This document shows, in pieces, positions 28,298 through 36,838 of a DNA stretch of 64,000 nucleotides. The translations under genes were made by a program, and so were the position numbers. Below the pieces are notes generated by a model. The model did no database searches. It saw nothing but the letters and a program-made list of their open reading frames with translations, and was not told where the DNA came from. The first letter of the stretch is position 1, and each line of letters opens with the position of its first letter. This DNA comes from Rhodospirillaceae bacterium (GTDB taxonomy: Bacteria > Pseudomonadota > Alphaproteobacteria > Rhodospirillales > JABHCV01): positions 1 through 64,000 of the forward strand of contig JABHGV010000072.1 in NCBI GenBank assembly GCA_018671895.1, read 5' to 3'.

Positions 28298-30928
28298 ATG
28301 CAGTCCAGTTTCAAAGTCTGGAAACCATTTTTGGCGTCGGCTTTGCTTGTAGCCGCGTGCTTTTTCGTGTCCACACCGGCAACCGCCGAACACACCCTCA
28401 AATTCGGCCTGCACATGAACAAGCCCCTGAATTTCAGGGGCACTGACGGTCAGGCCAAAGGCCTGGTTGTTGACGTATTCAAACACATTGCAAAGCAGGA
28501 AGGCTGGAAGGTCAGTTTTCATCCGTGCAAGTGGTCCCAATGCCTGAGCCGCCTGAAAAGTGGCGAGATCGATGTGCTGAGCGCCATCGGTTACACCGAC
28601 AAAAGAGCAGAGACCTACACCTTCACCGAGACCACGTTGATTACCAACTGGGGGCTGGTCATCACCCAGCCCGACACGGATATCCTGTCGCTGACGGACC
28701 TCCACGGTACCACCATCGCCGTGTTGCCACGGGCCGGTCACACGACAATGCTGAAAGCGCTGCTGGATAAATTCGGCGTCAACGCCAATTTCCTGGAAGT
28801 CGACAGTTTCAAGGCCGTGATGCAGGCGGTCAGCGACAAGAAAGCCGACGCCGGTGTCGTCAACCGGCTGGTTGCCCAGCAATTCGCCAAGGATTATCAG
28901 ATTCTGAAAAGTTCGATCATCTATAACCCCATCGAAATCCGCTACGCCTTTACAAAGGGCACGCACCCCGAAATCCCGATGGTTATCGACAGTTACTTGC
29001 AGGAAATGCGCATAGACAAGAATTCCGTTTATTTCAAATCCCTGGAACGTTGGTTTGGGCAAGGCGAAGATGCCCCGTTGCCGCGTTGGCTGAAATGGCT
29101 GGCCGGAACCATGTCGCTGTTTACCGGCCTGCTGATGGTTATCGCCTGGGTGCTGAACAACCGGGTCGAGGCGGCAACCGCACAGGTGCGAGAAGGCGCG
29201 GCATCGTTCAAGACCGTTATCGAGGCAGGGCCTTTGTCGTTGATTATTTCAGACACCAAAACCAACCAGCTTTTGTTCATCAATGATCGTGCGCGGTCCA
29301 TGTTCGCCATCCCCGACGACGCGAAGGAAAGTGATTTTCAGACATCTGATTTTTTCAATGACGGCGAGGACCAGCGGATCCTTGCCGAGATGCTGGCCCA
29401 GGGTGGGACGCCCGATGATCACGAGGTCCAGTTGAAACGACTGAATGGCTCTACATTCTGGGGATCTGCGACCACCATGGTGATGCCTTTTAATGGCACC
29501 ACCACCATCGCCACATCCATTCTGGACATCAGTCGGCGCAAACAGGCGGAAGTATATCTGCAACGCACCCATGACGAGCTTGAACAACGGGTTGTCGAGC
29601 GCACCCAGGCCCTGACCGATGAAGTCCATGAACGCCGAACGATCGAACAGGAACTTTTCGACAAGACGGAAATTCTGCAATTGCTGTTCGAGATTACCGC
29701 AATCGCCAACGAAGCCGATGACACCGACGCCGCAATGGCCCAGTGTCTGCAAATAATCTGCGACTACACATCATGGCCGATCGGGCACATCTATACCATC
29801 TCGCCGAAAAACCACAACAGGCTGATCCCGACGAATATCTGGCATATGGAAGATACTGAATCCTTTGCCGCGTTTAAGGAACTGACCATGAAGAGCGAGT
29901 TCGACATAGGCATCGGCTTGCCGGGGCGGGTGTTGGCAAATCGCAAGCCTGTGTGGATCGAAGATGCATCAAAAGACGACAATTTCCCAAGGGCCCAACA
30001 CGGTGTGGATATTCCCATCAAGGCCTGTTTCGGTTTTCCTATCATCGTCAGGAACAAGATCGTCGCTGTGATGGAGTTTTTCTCGCCCTTTGATCAGAAA
30101 TCCAATCAGTTGTTGATGCAGTCAATCGAACACATCGGCACCCACCTTGGGCGACTGCACGAACGCGCACTGGCGGCCGAGAATTTGCTTGAGGCGAAGA
30201 AAAATGCGGAAATCGCCAACACCGCCAAGTCCGATTTCCTGTCTTCGATGAGCCATGAATTACGGACGCCACTGAACGCCATCATCGGTTTTTCCGATTC
30301 AATCGGAAATGAAATGTTCGGCCCCGTCGACAACGAGAAGTACAGCGAATACATCGGCGACATTAATCATTCCGGTCAGCACCTGCTGAAACTGATCAAC
30401 GATATTCTGGACGTCTCGGCAATCGAGGCCGGTGCCCTGGAATTGCAGGAAGAAACGGTCAATATCAACGATGTTGTCAATTCAGCCATCAGCCTGATTT
30501 CGCCGCGCGCCGAAGAGGGAAAGGTCAGCGTTGCGTCAACCATCGATACCACTATTCCCAAGGTCCACGTCGACGTGCGACGGATGCAACAGATCATGCT
30601 CAACCTGCTCAGCAACGCAGTCAAGTTCACTCCCCAGGGTGGAGAAGTCATCATCGGCGCACACAACAACGCCCGCGGCATTTTGGCGATTACAGTTTCT
30701 GACACCGGCATCGGCATGGACGAGGCGGAAATCAGCATCGCGCTCAACCGTTTTGGGCAGGTCGACACCGGCCTTGATCGCAAGCACGAAGGAACCGGGC
30801 TGGGGCTGCCCCTGACGCAGGAACTGATCGGCCTGCATGGCGGTCATCTGGAAATCAAAAGCAATAAAGGTTTCGGCACCACGATCACGGTAACAATCCC
30901 CGGCAACCGTATCATCGAGCAGGCTTAA
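28298..30928 (+). CDS. Histidine kinase with periplasmic solute-binding, PAS and GAF domains
   Basis: An 876-residue sensor kinase. A signal sequence leads to a SBP_bac_3-type periplasmic binding domain (about 34-260: LKFGLHMNKPLNF, GLVVDVFKHIAKQEGW, GEIDVLSAIGYTDKRAE). A membrane helix at about 262-282 is followed by PAS, coiled coil, GAF, HisKA (SMSHELRTPLNAIIGFS) and HATPase_c (SDTGIGMD, GTGLGLPL). It probably senses a small metabolite directly. The GAF domain is a close relative of that in the kinase at 5360-9121. ATG 28298 is preceded by GGGAGAG and begins the signal sequence, so it is chosen over the longer frame. Confidence 0.9.
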   Translation: MQSSFKVWKPFLASALLVAACFFVSTPATAEHTLKFGLHMNKPLNFRGTDGQAKGLVVDVFKHIAKQEGWKVSFHPCKWSQCLSRLKSGEIDVLSAIGYTDKRAETYTFTETTLITNWGLVITQPDTDILSLTDLHGTTIAVLPRAGHTTMLKALLDKFGVNANFLEVDSFKAVMQAVSDKKADAGVVNRLVAQQFAKDYQILKSSIIYNPIEIRYAFTKGTHPEIPMVIDSYLQEMRIDKNSVYFKSLERWFGQGEDAPLPRWLKWLAGTMSLFTGLLMVIAWVLNNRVEAATAQVREGAASFKTVIEAGPLSLIISDTKTNQLLFINDRARSMFAIPDDAKESDFQTSDFFNDGEDQRILAEMLAQGGTPDDHEVQLKRLNGSTFWGSATTMVMPFNGTTTIATSILDISRRKQAEVYLQRTHDELEQRVVERTQALTDEVHERRTIEQELFDKTEILQLLFEITAIANEADDTDAAMAQCLQIICDYTSWPIGHIYTISPKNHNRLIPTNIWHMEDTESFAAFKELTMKSEFDIGIGLPGRVLANRKPVWIEDASKDDNFPRAQHGVDIPIKACFGFPIIVRNKIVAVMEFFSPFDQKSNQLLMQSIEHIGTHLGRLHERALAAENLLEAKKNAEIANTAKSDFLSSMSHELRTPLNAIIGFSDSIGNEMFGPVDNEKYSEYIGDINHSGQHLLKLINDILDVSAIEAGALELQEETVNINDVVNSAISLISPRAEEGKVSVASTIDTTIPKVHVDVRRMQQIMLNLLSNAVKFTPQGGEVIIGAHNNARGILAITVSDTGIGMDEAEISIALNRFGQVDTGLDRKHEGTGLGLPLTQELIGLHGGHLEIKSNKGFGTTITVTIPGNRIIEQA

Positions 30929-30950
30929 GCCCGCACCTGAGCTGTGTACC

Positions 30951-31685
30951 TTATTCGGCAAACACCGGCTTGCCGACGCCGTTATCGAACGAGACGACGA
31001 GAATTTGCGCGGCCGTCAGCACCACCTTTTTATCCACCATGTAATCAAAGCCCTCGCCGCCGCTGTCATTCAGGCGAAAAACGATGTGGTGGGGTCCCGC
31101 GGGCACCGGGAATTTCTTATAGAAACTGGAATGCCCGTCACTGGCCAGACCGGCCGGATTGGCACTGCCCCGGAAAACAAGTTCGCCATCGACAATCAGT
31201 TCTGCCCGCAACGGCCAGCGTTCACGCGAACACGAAACGCCGGAACGCATATTAACGGCCAGCTTCTGTAGCTCCGCCTGCGTCATCTTGCGGCATGCTT
31301 CCTTGCGTTGGCCGGGATGGGTCAGACTGAGCTTGATCAGGGCCATGTCAGACGGGTTGACGACATAGGCCGGTGACGATGAAAGCCACGAGATGGCCAG
31401 AGCGAAAATGCCGAAGGTCAGCGCCTGGCCGATCCATTGCAGGGGCGTGCGCGACATGCCGGAACGGTCGAGACCGGCGACTTTCATTTTGCGCAACAGG
31501 TCCGTCTCGGTGCGTTCTTCGGCCTCCTTGCGCAGGCGGCGACGCTCGCGGACTTCCGGGGACGGATTGAAGATTTCTTTCAAGCCGATGTGATATAGCA
31601 CCAGCGCGAAGATCGGACCGAAAACAATCAGCGGAATCAGGTGGAAAAGCGGAAAGTTGGCATCAAGGCCGAGAAGTTCGTTCAT
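30951..31685 (-). CDS. Membrane-anchored accessory protein of the heme-copper operon
   Basis: A 244-residue protein of unknown family. Hydrophobic segments lie at about 13-33 and 85-103, with a basic, charged stretch between them (ERRRLRKEAEERTETDLLRK). The C-terminal 140 residues appear extracytoplasmic and beta-rich, with two cysteines (EACRK and VSCSRE). Its start overlaps the stop of the cytochrome b-ferredoxin fusion, so it is the last gene of the operon. A role in assembly of, or electron transfer to, the heme-copper enzyme is inference from position. Confidence 0.65.
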   Translation of the reverse strand: MNELLGLDANFPLFHLIPLIVFGPIFALVLYHIGLKEIFNPSPEVRERRRLRKEAEERTETDLLRKMKVAGLDRSGMSRTPLQWIGQALTFGIFALAISWLSSSPAYVVNPSDMALIKLSLTHPGQRKEACRKMTQAELQKLAVNMRSGVSCSRERWPLRAELIVDGELVFRGSANPAGLASDGHSSFYKKFPVPAGPHHIVFRLNDSGGEGFDYMVDKKVVLTAAQILVVSFDNGVGKPVFAE

Positions 31686-33220
31686 GCCACGTCCTCCTCG
31701 TCGTCGGCGGTGTCGCCCAGCGTTGCCCTGAATTCCCTGACCGCATCGGCCAATGCATCGGCATCGATTCGCGCGCCCCAGAATTCGGTGATACGGGCAC
31801 GGTCAACGCGCTTGCGCAGGTATGGGTCGCGGACCCCGGCGATGCGTTCCTGGGTCCAGCGATTGCCAAGACGCGAGAAGCAGTCACATTCCTTGCAACC
31901 CGATATCATAACGCCCGCAACACCGGCGCGGCTGATGGAAAAGTCGATAAACGACGGCGGCAGCATGCCAATACACGGCAGGCTGAGGGTGCCGATGCCA
32001 TCGTCTTTCAGGGATTTCACATCGGCGCCATAGTCGCAACCGAACACCAAAACCCCGTTCGGACCGGCTTTTTCAGCAGCCTTCAGGGTTTTCTTGCGGA
32101 TCAACGTCAAATCAAAATCGGGCAGGTCGATGCCTGTCATTAGTTCCTCGTCATGGCGGAACGGGGTCGATACCGGGCACGATCCGACACAAATGCCGCA
32201 ACCGGTGCACATGTCGGGGTCAACGACCGCCTCGCGGTCAAAGGCGGCACCGTCACTGCGTGGCTGCATGGTCACCGCCCCGAAAGGACAATCGGTGAAA
32301 CAACGGGTGCAGCCGTTGCATTTCGTCAGATCGACTTCAGCCGGGCGCGGGCGCTTCAGCGGCGGTATCCACGGCATCGCACAAACGATACACGACAGCC
32401 CGACAGCCAGTACCCACAGCGTCCCTGCCCCCAATGTGTCGAACGCCGGGTAGAGCATCATGTAGAACCAGTCGAGGTTGAGGGTCGTCGGCGTCATCGC
32501 CAGGTCGGCAGGCGCGTGACTGACGGCGGGCTTGATCAACGCCAACACCACGAACATCGCCAACGAGCCGATGGCCAGCCCGCGCGGCGGATTGACCTTG
32601 GGCTGGGTCACCCGCATCACATGAATCCACATGATAAACAACAGGAACAGCGGTGCAAAAATATGCATGAACACCAGCAGCGTGAAGAAACGGTCGGTCA
32701 GGCTGCCGGGATCAAGGAAGTTATTGGCCACCGGCTCGCCGAAAATACCGAGCCAGTCGAGCCATTCCATGGAACCGATGGCGACGTATTGGGCCAGTTC
32801 ATCCCAGACCAGCCAATAGCCGCTGATGCCCGATATGAACAAAAACCAGATCAACGGCGTGCCGGTAAACCATGTGAACCAGCGCACGTCGCGGTAACGG
32901 TCCATGATGAATTCGCGGCTTAAATGCAGGACCATCGTCACCACCATGGCGTCCGATGCATAACGGTGGATACTGCGCATGATGCCGCCCAGATACCATT
33001 GCTGGTTGGTCATTTCCTCGACCGAGCGATAGGCCCCGCCGACGGTCGTGTCGAACAGGATATAAACGTAGATGCCGGTGACGGCGACGATCCAGAAATA
33101 GAAAAACGTCAGGGTTCCCATCTGACGCAACGGATTCCACGATGCCCCGAAAGGAACATCAAAGGCTGCTTCCAGGTGCATGACTCCGTGCTGGAGTCTC
33201 GATCTGATGGATGTCTGCAA
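31682..33220 (-). CDS. Cytochrome b - two [4Fe-4S] ferredoxin - MvhD-like fusion protein
   Basis: A 512-residue three-part electron carrier. Residues 1-280 are a PetB-like cytochrome b with two bis-histidine heme sites (H85/H186 and H99/H200, each pair spaced 14 apart). Residues 300-350 carry two [4Fe-4S] motifs (C301, C304, C307, C311; C338, C341, C344, C348). Residues 388-500 resemble MvhD/FlpD, the hydrogenase delta-type [2Fe-2S] domain, with C395, C416, C442, C445 and C447. It lies between the SCO gene and the accessory gene. It could connect a cytosolic or quinone donor to the CuA enzyme. Domain assignment is good; direction of electron flow is unknown. Confidence 0.85.
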   Translation of the reverse strand: MQTSIRSRLQHGVMHLEAAFDVPFGASWNPLRQMGTLTFFYFWIVAVTGIYVYILFDTTVGGAYRSVEEMTNQQWYLGGIMRSIHRYASDAMVVTMVLHLSREFIMDRYRDVRWFTWFTGTPLIWFLFISGISGYWLVWDELAQYVAIGSMEWLDWLGIFGEPVANNFLDPGSLTDRFFTLLVFMHIFAPLFLLFIMWIHVMRVTQPKVNPPRGLAIGSLAMFVVLALIKPAVSHAPADLAMTPTTLNLDWFYMMLYPAFDTLGAGTLWVLAVGLSCIVCAMPWIPPLKRPRPAEVDLTKCNGCTRCFTDCPFGAVTMQPRSDGAAFDREAVVDPDMCTGCGICVGSCPVSTPFRHDEELMTGIDLPDFDLTLIRKKTLKAAEKAGPNGVLVFGCDYGADVKSLKDDGIGTLSLPCIGMLPPSFIDFSISRAGVAGVMISGCKECDCFSRLGNRWTQERIAGVRDPYLRKRVDRARITEFWGARIDADALADAVREFRATLGDTADDEEDVA

Positions 33221-33243
33221 GGCGGGCTCTCTATTATTCTTAT

Positions 33244-34209
33244 TTATACACGGGATACAGGACGTTTGCGGTCACGCCGTTGGGCGCGGCTTTCCTTGAT
33301 AATACGCCACCATGCACGAGTCACGAAAACACCGAGCGAGCCGACAATCATGGTGCCGACGATCAACTGGATGAAAATCGAGTAATCAAAGCGATAACGC
33401 CCGGCGCGCGGGTCATAGATGGTGCAGAACAACCGAACCTTCTTGATCAGATCACCGACACTGGCGAACGGCGCGGTGGTGCCAAAGACCAATTCTTTCA
33501 GCGGTTCGACCAGCAACGGCGACTCGAAGTTATCGCCATAAATCTGGCGATAAATGACACCTTCGGAATCAACCACGGTGACCTGGCTGAGATGATCGAA
33601 GCCCTTTGGCGATTTAAAAAAGATAAACCCCAGTGCATCGGAAAACCGCCTTACCGTCATCAGGTCGCCGGACAGGAATTTCCAGCCATCGATATCGATG
33701 CTGTTGACGTTGGCAAAGTTGCGCATTCTATCGGACGTATCAGCCGCCGCATCGAAGCCGACGGTGGCAACGTTGAAGCTGGCATTACCCATCGCATCGC
33801 GCGCGTCTTCGACGGCATCGGCCAGGGTCTGGGTAATCACCGGGCAGCTGTACGAACAACTGGTGTAAATGAAGCTGATGACCAGCGGCTTGCCGAGATA
33901 ATCCGACATGTGGAGCGTCTCGCCGTTGGCGTCAGTAAAGGAAAAGTCGGCAAGCGAGCGGCCGATGGCGGCCTGGGAGTATTTAAGGGCTTGCTCGGGC
34001 GTGAAATCGGACTTGGGAACAGACTTGGGAGTTGTTGCTATCTGGCTGGCGGCGTGGGCCGCAGGCGCTGTCCATGCCGGCGCGGCCAATATGACCGATA
34101 CCAGCATGGACAGTACAACATGTTTGGTGCAACCCGCCCTTAGATAAGGGCGGACAAGTTGCCCCAACTTTTTAAAAGAGATCAAGTTAACCGCCAACAA
34201 ACGGCCCAT
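33244..34209 (-). CDS. SCO1/SenC-family copper protein
   Basis: A 321-residue membrane-tethered thioredoxin-fold protein. The CxxxC copper site is C118/C122 (TSCSYSCP) with distal H206 (FDHLSQ). An N-terminal membrane segment at about 30-47 and an additional C-terminal helix (FIQLIVGTMIVGSLGVFV) are unusual for SCO. Such proteins load copper into CuA centres, which fits the CuA subunit at 35948. The start is ATG 34209 with GGAG six bases upstream. The GGAG and ATG lie in the loop of a long hairpin. The open frame runs further upstream inside subunit I without a supported start. Confidence 0.85.
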   Translation of the reverse strand: MGRLLAVNLISFKKLGQLVRPYLRAGCTKHVVLSMLVSVILAAPAWTAPAAHAASQIATTPKSVPKSDFTPEQALKYSQAAIGRSLADFSFTDANGETLHMSDYLGKPLVISFIYTSCSYSCPVITQTLADAVEDARDAMGNASFNVATVGFDAAADTSDRMRNFANVNSIDIDGWKFLSGDLMTVRRFSDALGFIFFKSPKGFDHLSQVTVVDSEGVIYRQIYGDNFESPLLVEPLKELVFGTTAPFASVGDLIKKVRLFCTIYDPRAGRYRFDYSIFIQLIVGTMIVGSLGVFVTRAWWRIIKESRAQRRDRKRPVSRV

Positions 34210-34239
34210 AAAAGACTCCATTTGTTGGCGGCTTGATCT
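34134..34239 (-). promoter_or_regulatory. Cluster of three hairpins at the subunit I / SCO junction
   Basis: Outer hairpin: 34191-34201 pairs perfectly with 34221-34231, extended by 34079-type flank AGATCAAG (34179-34186) with CTTGATCT (34232-34239) after a 4-nt bulge. Its 19-nt loop holds the GGAG and ATG of the SCO gene. Two more perfect hairpins follow: 34156-34170 (AAGTTG/CAACTT) and 34134-34153 (CCGCCCTTA/TAAGGGCGG). Together they may set the relative expression or mRNA stability of the two genes. Confidence 0.65.
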
Positions 34240-34247
34240 TGTCATCG

Positions 34248-35936
34248 TCAGCTGAGGCCCCACACGGAGGACAGATACTTCCAGTTGACGAAGTAGTAGA
34301 GCACGAAGGCAACGAGGAAGATCATCGCCAGCACGAACGTGCCCGGCACTTCCATCGTTCCCGCATCGCCGTACCCGGTTGCAGCATTCGTTGCTTCCGG
34401 TTCCGGTGCGGGCTCTGCCGCTGCGGGTGCGGGCACTTTGGCCTTGCCCCACAGAATCGTGCCGACCATGTTGAGGATGAAGATCACCGCACCAACCGTG
34501 GCGACAAGGGCGGAAACGCCGTTCAGCCCCATCATCAGGTTAGCCGCAGCCGGGAAATCAAAGCCCAGCGTCGCATCGGCAAACGTCATGTCCCAGTGAC
34601 GGCGTGGAACACCAAGGGTTCCGGCGCCCATCATAAACACCGCAACCAGTCCCATGCCGATACCGAACAGGTAAGGCTGCCACTTGGCGAGGCCCGGGAA
34701 CACAAGTTCCTTCTGCCACAGCGTTGGCACCAACCAGTAGGATATGGACATAAAGGCGAGTGTCGAGCCAACAACCACGGTGCCATGGAAGTGACCAGGC
34801 ACGTAGATGGTGTTGTGGGTGATCAGGTTGAGCTGCTCGGTGCCCATCATGACGCCCGAAATACCGCCCAGGAACCCGAACAATACGACCGACAAGGCCA
34901 TGCCCGAGAACACCGGGTTACCCCACGGCGCCTTGGTCAACCACTCGAATAGTCCCTTGTTGAAGCCTTTCTTGCGTTGTGCGGCTTCGATCGCACCGGG
35001 AACCGTCAGTCCATGGATCATTGATCCCAACACCGCCAGATACAAAGCGTACGAGGTGTTGAAGATCTTGTATTCCGAACTAAGCCCTGGTTCGACCAAT
35101 AGATGGTGAGCACTGGCCAGTTGCAGGAACAGGATGTAGAGCAGGAACGCCGTACGGCTGACCTTCTCGCTCAACGGTTTCGCCCCGAACAGGATCGCGG
35201 CAACCGCATACCAGCAAGCAATCTGGGCGGCAACGTTGATTTGCTGTGAAGAGTGACCCATCGCCCACCAGATGACCTTGTACATAACGGTATCGATGTG
35301 AGCCAGCAGCCCCAGTGACCAGAACCATGTCGGCACCAGAATGACGGCACCGGACAGGATCGTGAAGACGGCGATAATTGCCGCCGTCAAGGCACCGAAG
35401 GTAACTAGCGGTATCGACCCCTCATAGGTCTTTTCCTTGCGCGCCATATGCAGGGTAGCGAAGAACACCACACAACCGAGCAAGGCGCCGACGGCAAACA
35501 AGATTATACCAAGGTAGAAATCTTGTGCCGCCATCATCGGTGGATAGGATGTGAACATCACCGAGGAATCGCCGCGCAACACCGCGACGTTGGTAATGGC
35601 CGCACCGATCAGCATCACCCAAAAACCGACCCACGCCAATTTTGGAAAGACCAATCGCGCATTCAATAAAACTGCAGAAGTAAAGTAAAGCAGAGCGATC
35701 TCGAAGAAAATCATCCAGACCAGCAGCACATCGAGTCCGTGTGCCGTCAGGGCCAGATAAAACCAGTCTGCCGGAAGTAAGTGAACCGCAGGCCAGCGCG
35801 TCAGTGCCACCAGCAGCCCGAACAGGCCACCTACGAGCAAGAAGACGACGGCGGTAACCGCGTTCCACTTGATAAGTTTATCGGCGGCAAGATCAATCTT
35901 GAAACCGGTATCGGGACAAGTTCTGAATTCAGCCAT
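34248..35936 (-). CDS. Heme-copper enzyme subunit I, candidate non-canonical NO reductase (eNOR-like)
   Basis: A 562-residue heme-copper superfamily catalytic subunit. All six metal-ligand histidines are present: H66 (helix II), H228 (helix VI), H277/H278 (helix VII), H382 and H384 (helix X, GHFHG). In oxygen reductases helix VI reads H-P-E-V-Y with a tyrosine cross-linked to the CuB histidine. Here it reads H228-S-S-Q-Q232, so that tyrosine is glutamine and the oxidase signature is lost. This loss is typical of NO-reducing lineages. A Pro/Ala/Glu linker (about 500-520) precedes an extra C-terminal helix. The gene stands between CuA and SCO genes, in a denitrification locus without norB. Assignment to eNOR specifically is from memory of that family. 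Confidence 0.75.
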   Translation of the reverse strand: MAEFRTCPDTGFKIDLAADKLIKWNAVTAVVFLLVGGLFGLLVALTRWPAVHLLPADWFYLALTAHGLDVLLVWMIFFEIALLYFTSAVLLNARLVFPKLAWVGFWVMLIGAAITNVAVLRGDSSVMFTSYPPMMAAQDFYLGIILFAVGALLGCVVFFATLHMARKEKTYEGSIPLVTFGALTAAIIAVFTILSGAVILVPTWFWSLGLLAHIDTVMYKVIWWAMGHSSQQINVAAQIACWYAVAAILFGAKPLSEKVSRTAFLLYILFLQLASAHHLLVEPGLSSEYKIFNTSYALYLAVLGSMIHGLTVPGAIEAAQRKKGFNKGLFEWLTKAPWGNPVFSGMALSVVLFGFLGGISGVMMGTEQLNLITHNTIYVPGHFHGTVVVGSTLAFMSISYWLVPTLWQKELVFPGLAKWQPYLFGIGMGLVAVFMMGAGTLGVPRRHWDMTFADATLGFDFPAAANLMMGLNGVSALVATVGAVIFILNMVGTILWGKAKVPAPAAAEPAPEPEATNAATGYGDAGTMEVPGTFVLAMIFLVAFVLYYFVNWKYLSSVWGLS

Positions 35937-35947
35937 TGTCGCCTCCC

Positions 35948-36490
35948 CTATTTATCAGTCACGTAGATCTTGCCAACCATATTGTGGTGGCCGATCCCGC
36001 AGAATTCGTTACAGATAATGCCAAACTCGCCGGAACTGTTCGGCGTGACGGTGAATACCATTTCATATTCCGGGTGAACCGAAATATTGATGTTTTCGGG
36101 CAATAGCGAGAATCCGTGTTGCCAGTCCAGCGACGACAGATGGAAACGGTATGACTGACCTTTTTCCAACTCGACGATGGGCCACCATTCCCACAGACGA
36201 CCGAACATATAGACATCGCCCCCGGCTGGCGGCTTGACCACCGGAATACCGGTGTCGCCTTCCTCGCGGACTTTGTACTTCTCGGCCCATGCCTCTGTTT
36301 TGGCGGCATATACCTCTGGCTTGATCTTGTAAGCCTCGTTGGACAGGTTTTGATCACCCGTCAGATGCCAGTACGGCATCATAAAAAACATCACCAGTGC
36401 CCATACAAAGGCAATGGTGATCCACAACACTTCCGTTTTGCCGACGGGCAGGTTCCACCAGACCCGTTGCGGCGGAGGAAATATTCCCAT
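35948..36490 (-). CDS. CuA-containing subunit II of the heme-copper enzyme
   Basis: A 180-residue protein with one membrane helix (about 20-40) and a periplasmic cupredoxin domain. The complete CuA set is visible: H125, C160, C164, H168 and M171 with E162 between the cysteines (CNEFCGIGHHNM). The electron entry point is therefore CuA, unlike classical cNOR (heme c) or qNOR. ATG 36490 has AGAGGGGA upstream. It lies 12 bp before subunit I and 28 bp after a small membrane protein gene. Confidence 0.88.
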   Translation of the reverse strand: MGIFPPPQRVWWNLPVGKTEVLWITIAFVWALVMFFMMPYWHLTGDQNLSNEAYKIKPEVYAAKTEAWAEKYKVREEGDTGIPVVKPPAGGDVYMFGRLWEWWPIVELEKGQSYRFHLSSLDWQHGFSLLPENINISVHPEYEMVFTVTPNSSGEFGIICNEFCGIGHHNMVGKIYVTDK

Positions 36491-36518
36491 GATTAAAGTC
36501 CCCTCTGTGCCGAATGAA

Positions 36519-36686
36519 TTAAGATGCCAGTGGGATGGCAATGATTTCCATTACCCCCCACAAAATGTACAGGACTGTCGGCATAACAATGCCAATCACC
36601 AGCAATACCAGCGGGCTGTCCAATAGGCGTTGCATGAATGGAATTTCTTCGCCCGGGCCACCTGGTCCGGTTTCTATATCACTCAT
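36519..36686 (-). CDS. 55-residue membrane subunit, first gene of the heme-copper operon
   Basis: Short gene with an excellent ribosome site (AAGGAGGA about 10 bases before the ATG). The product has a polar N-terminus rich in Gly, Pro and Glu (MSDIETGPGGPGEE) and one membrane helix (SPLVLLVIGIVMPTVLYILW, about 24-43). It stands 28 bp before the CuA subunit gene and downstream of an FNR/Dnr-type box. It is most likely a small structural subunit of the enzyme, comparable to the small helices found in other heme-copper oxidases. No homology claim is made. Confidence 0.75.
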   Translation of the reverse strand: MSDIETGPGGPGEEIPFMQRLLDSPLVLLVIGIVMPTVLYILWGVMEIIAIPLAS

Positions 36687-36778
36687 ATCCCCCGTCCTCC
36701 TTGACTGTCACTGACAAGCCCAATGCGTCGCACGGGCCACAACTCGGCCAAGAAAGCCATAAAAAAAAGGGCCGCGCC

Positions 36779-36792
36779 TTGACGGATGTCAA
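36779..36792. promoter_or_regulatory. FNR/Dnr-type box before the heme-copper operon
   Basis: TTGACGGATGTCAA, a perfect TTGAC-N4-GTCAA palindrome. It is centred about 100 bases upstream of the first operon ATG (36686) and has the same half-sites as the box at 2066. Confidence 0.6.
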
Positions 36793-36838
36793 TTGCGGGA
36801 AAATCGTTGGTTTTCTGGGATAAAAAGCCTGTTTATCG

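Noticed and set aside
34248-35936. Reading subunit I as a cytochrome c oxidase because of CuA and SCO neighbours
   Set aside because: The helix VI tyrosine is glutamine and the usual H-P-E-V-Y motif is absent; no subunit III, CtaB or CtaG genes are adjacent.
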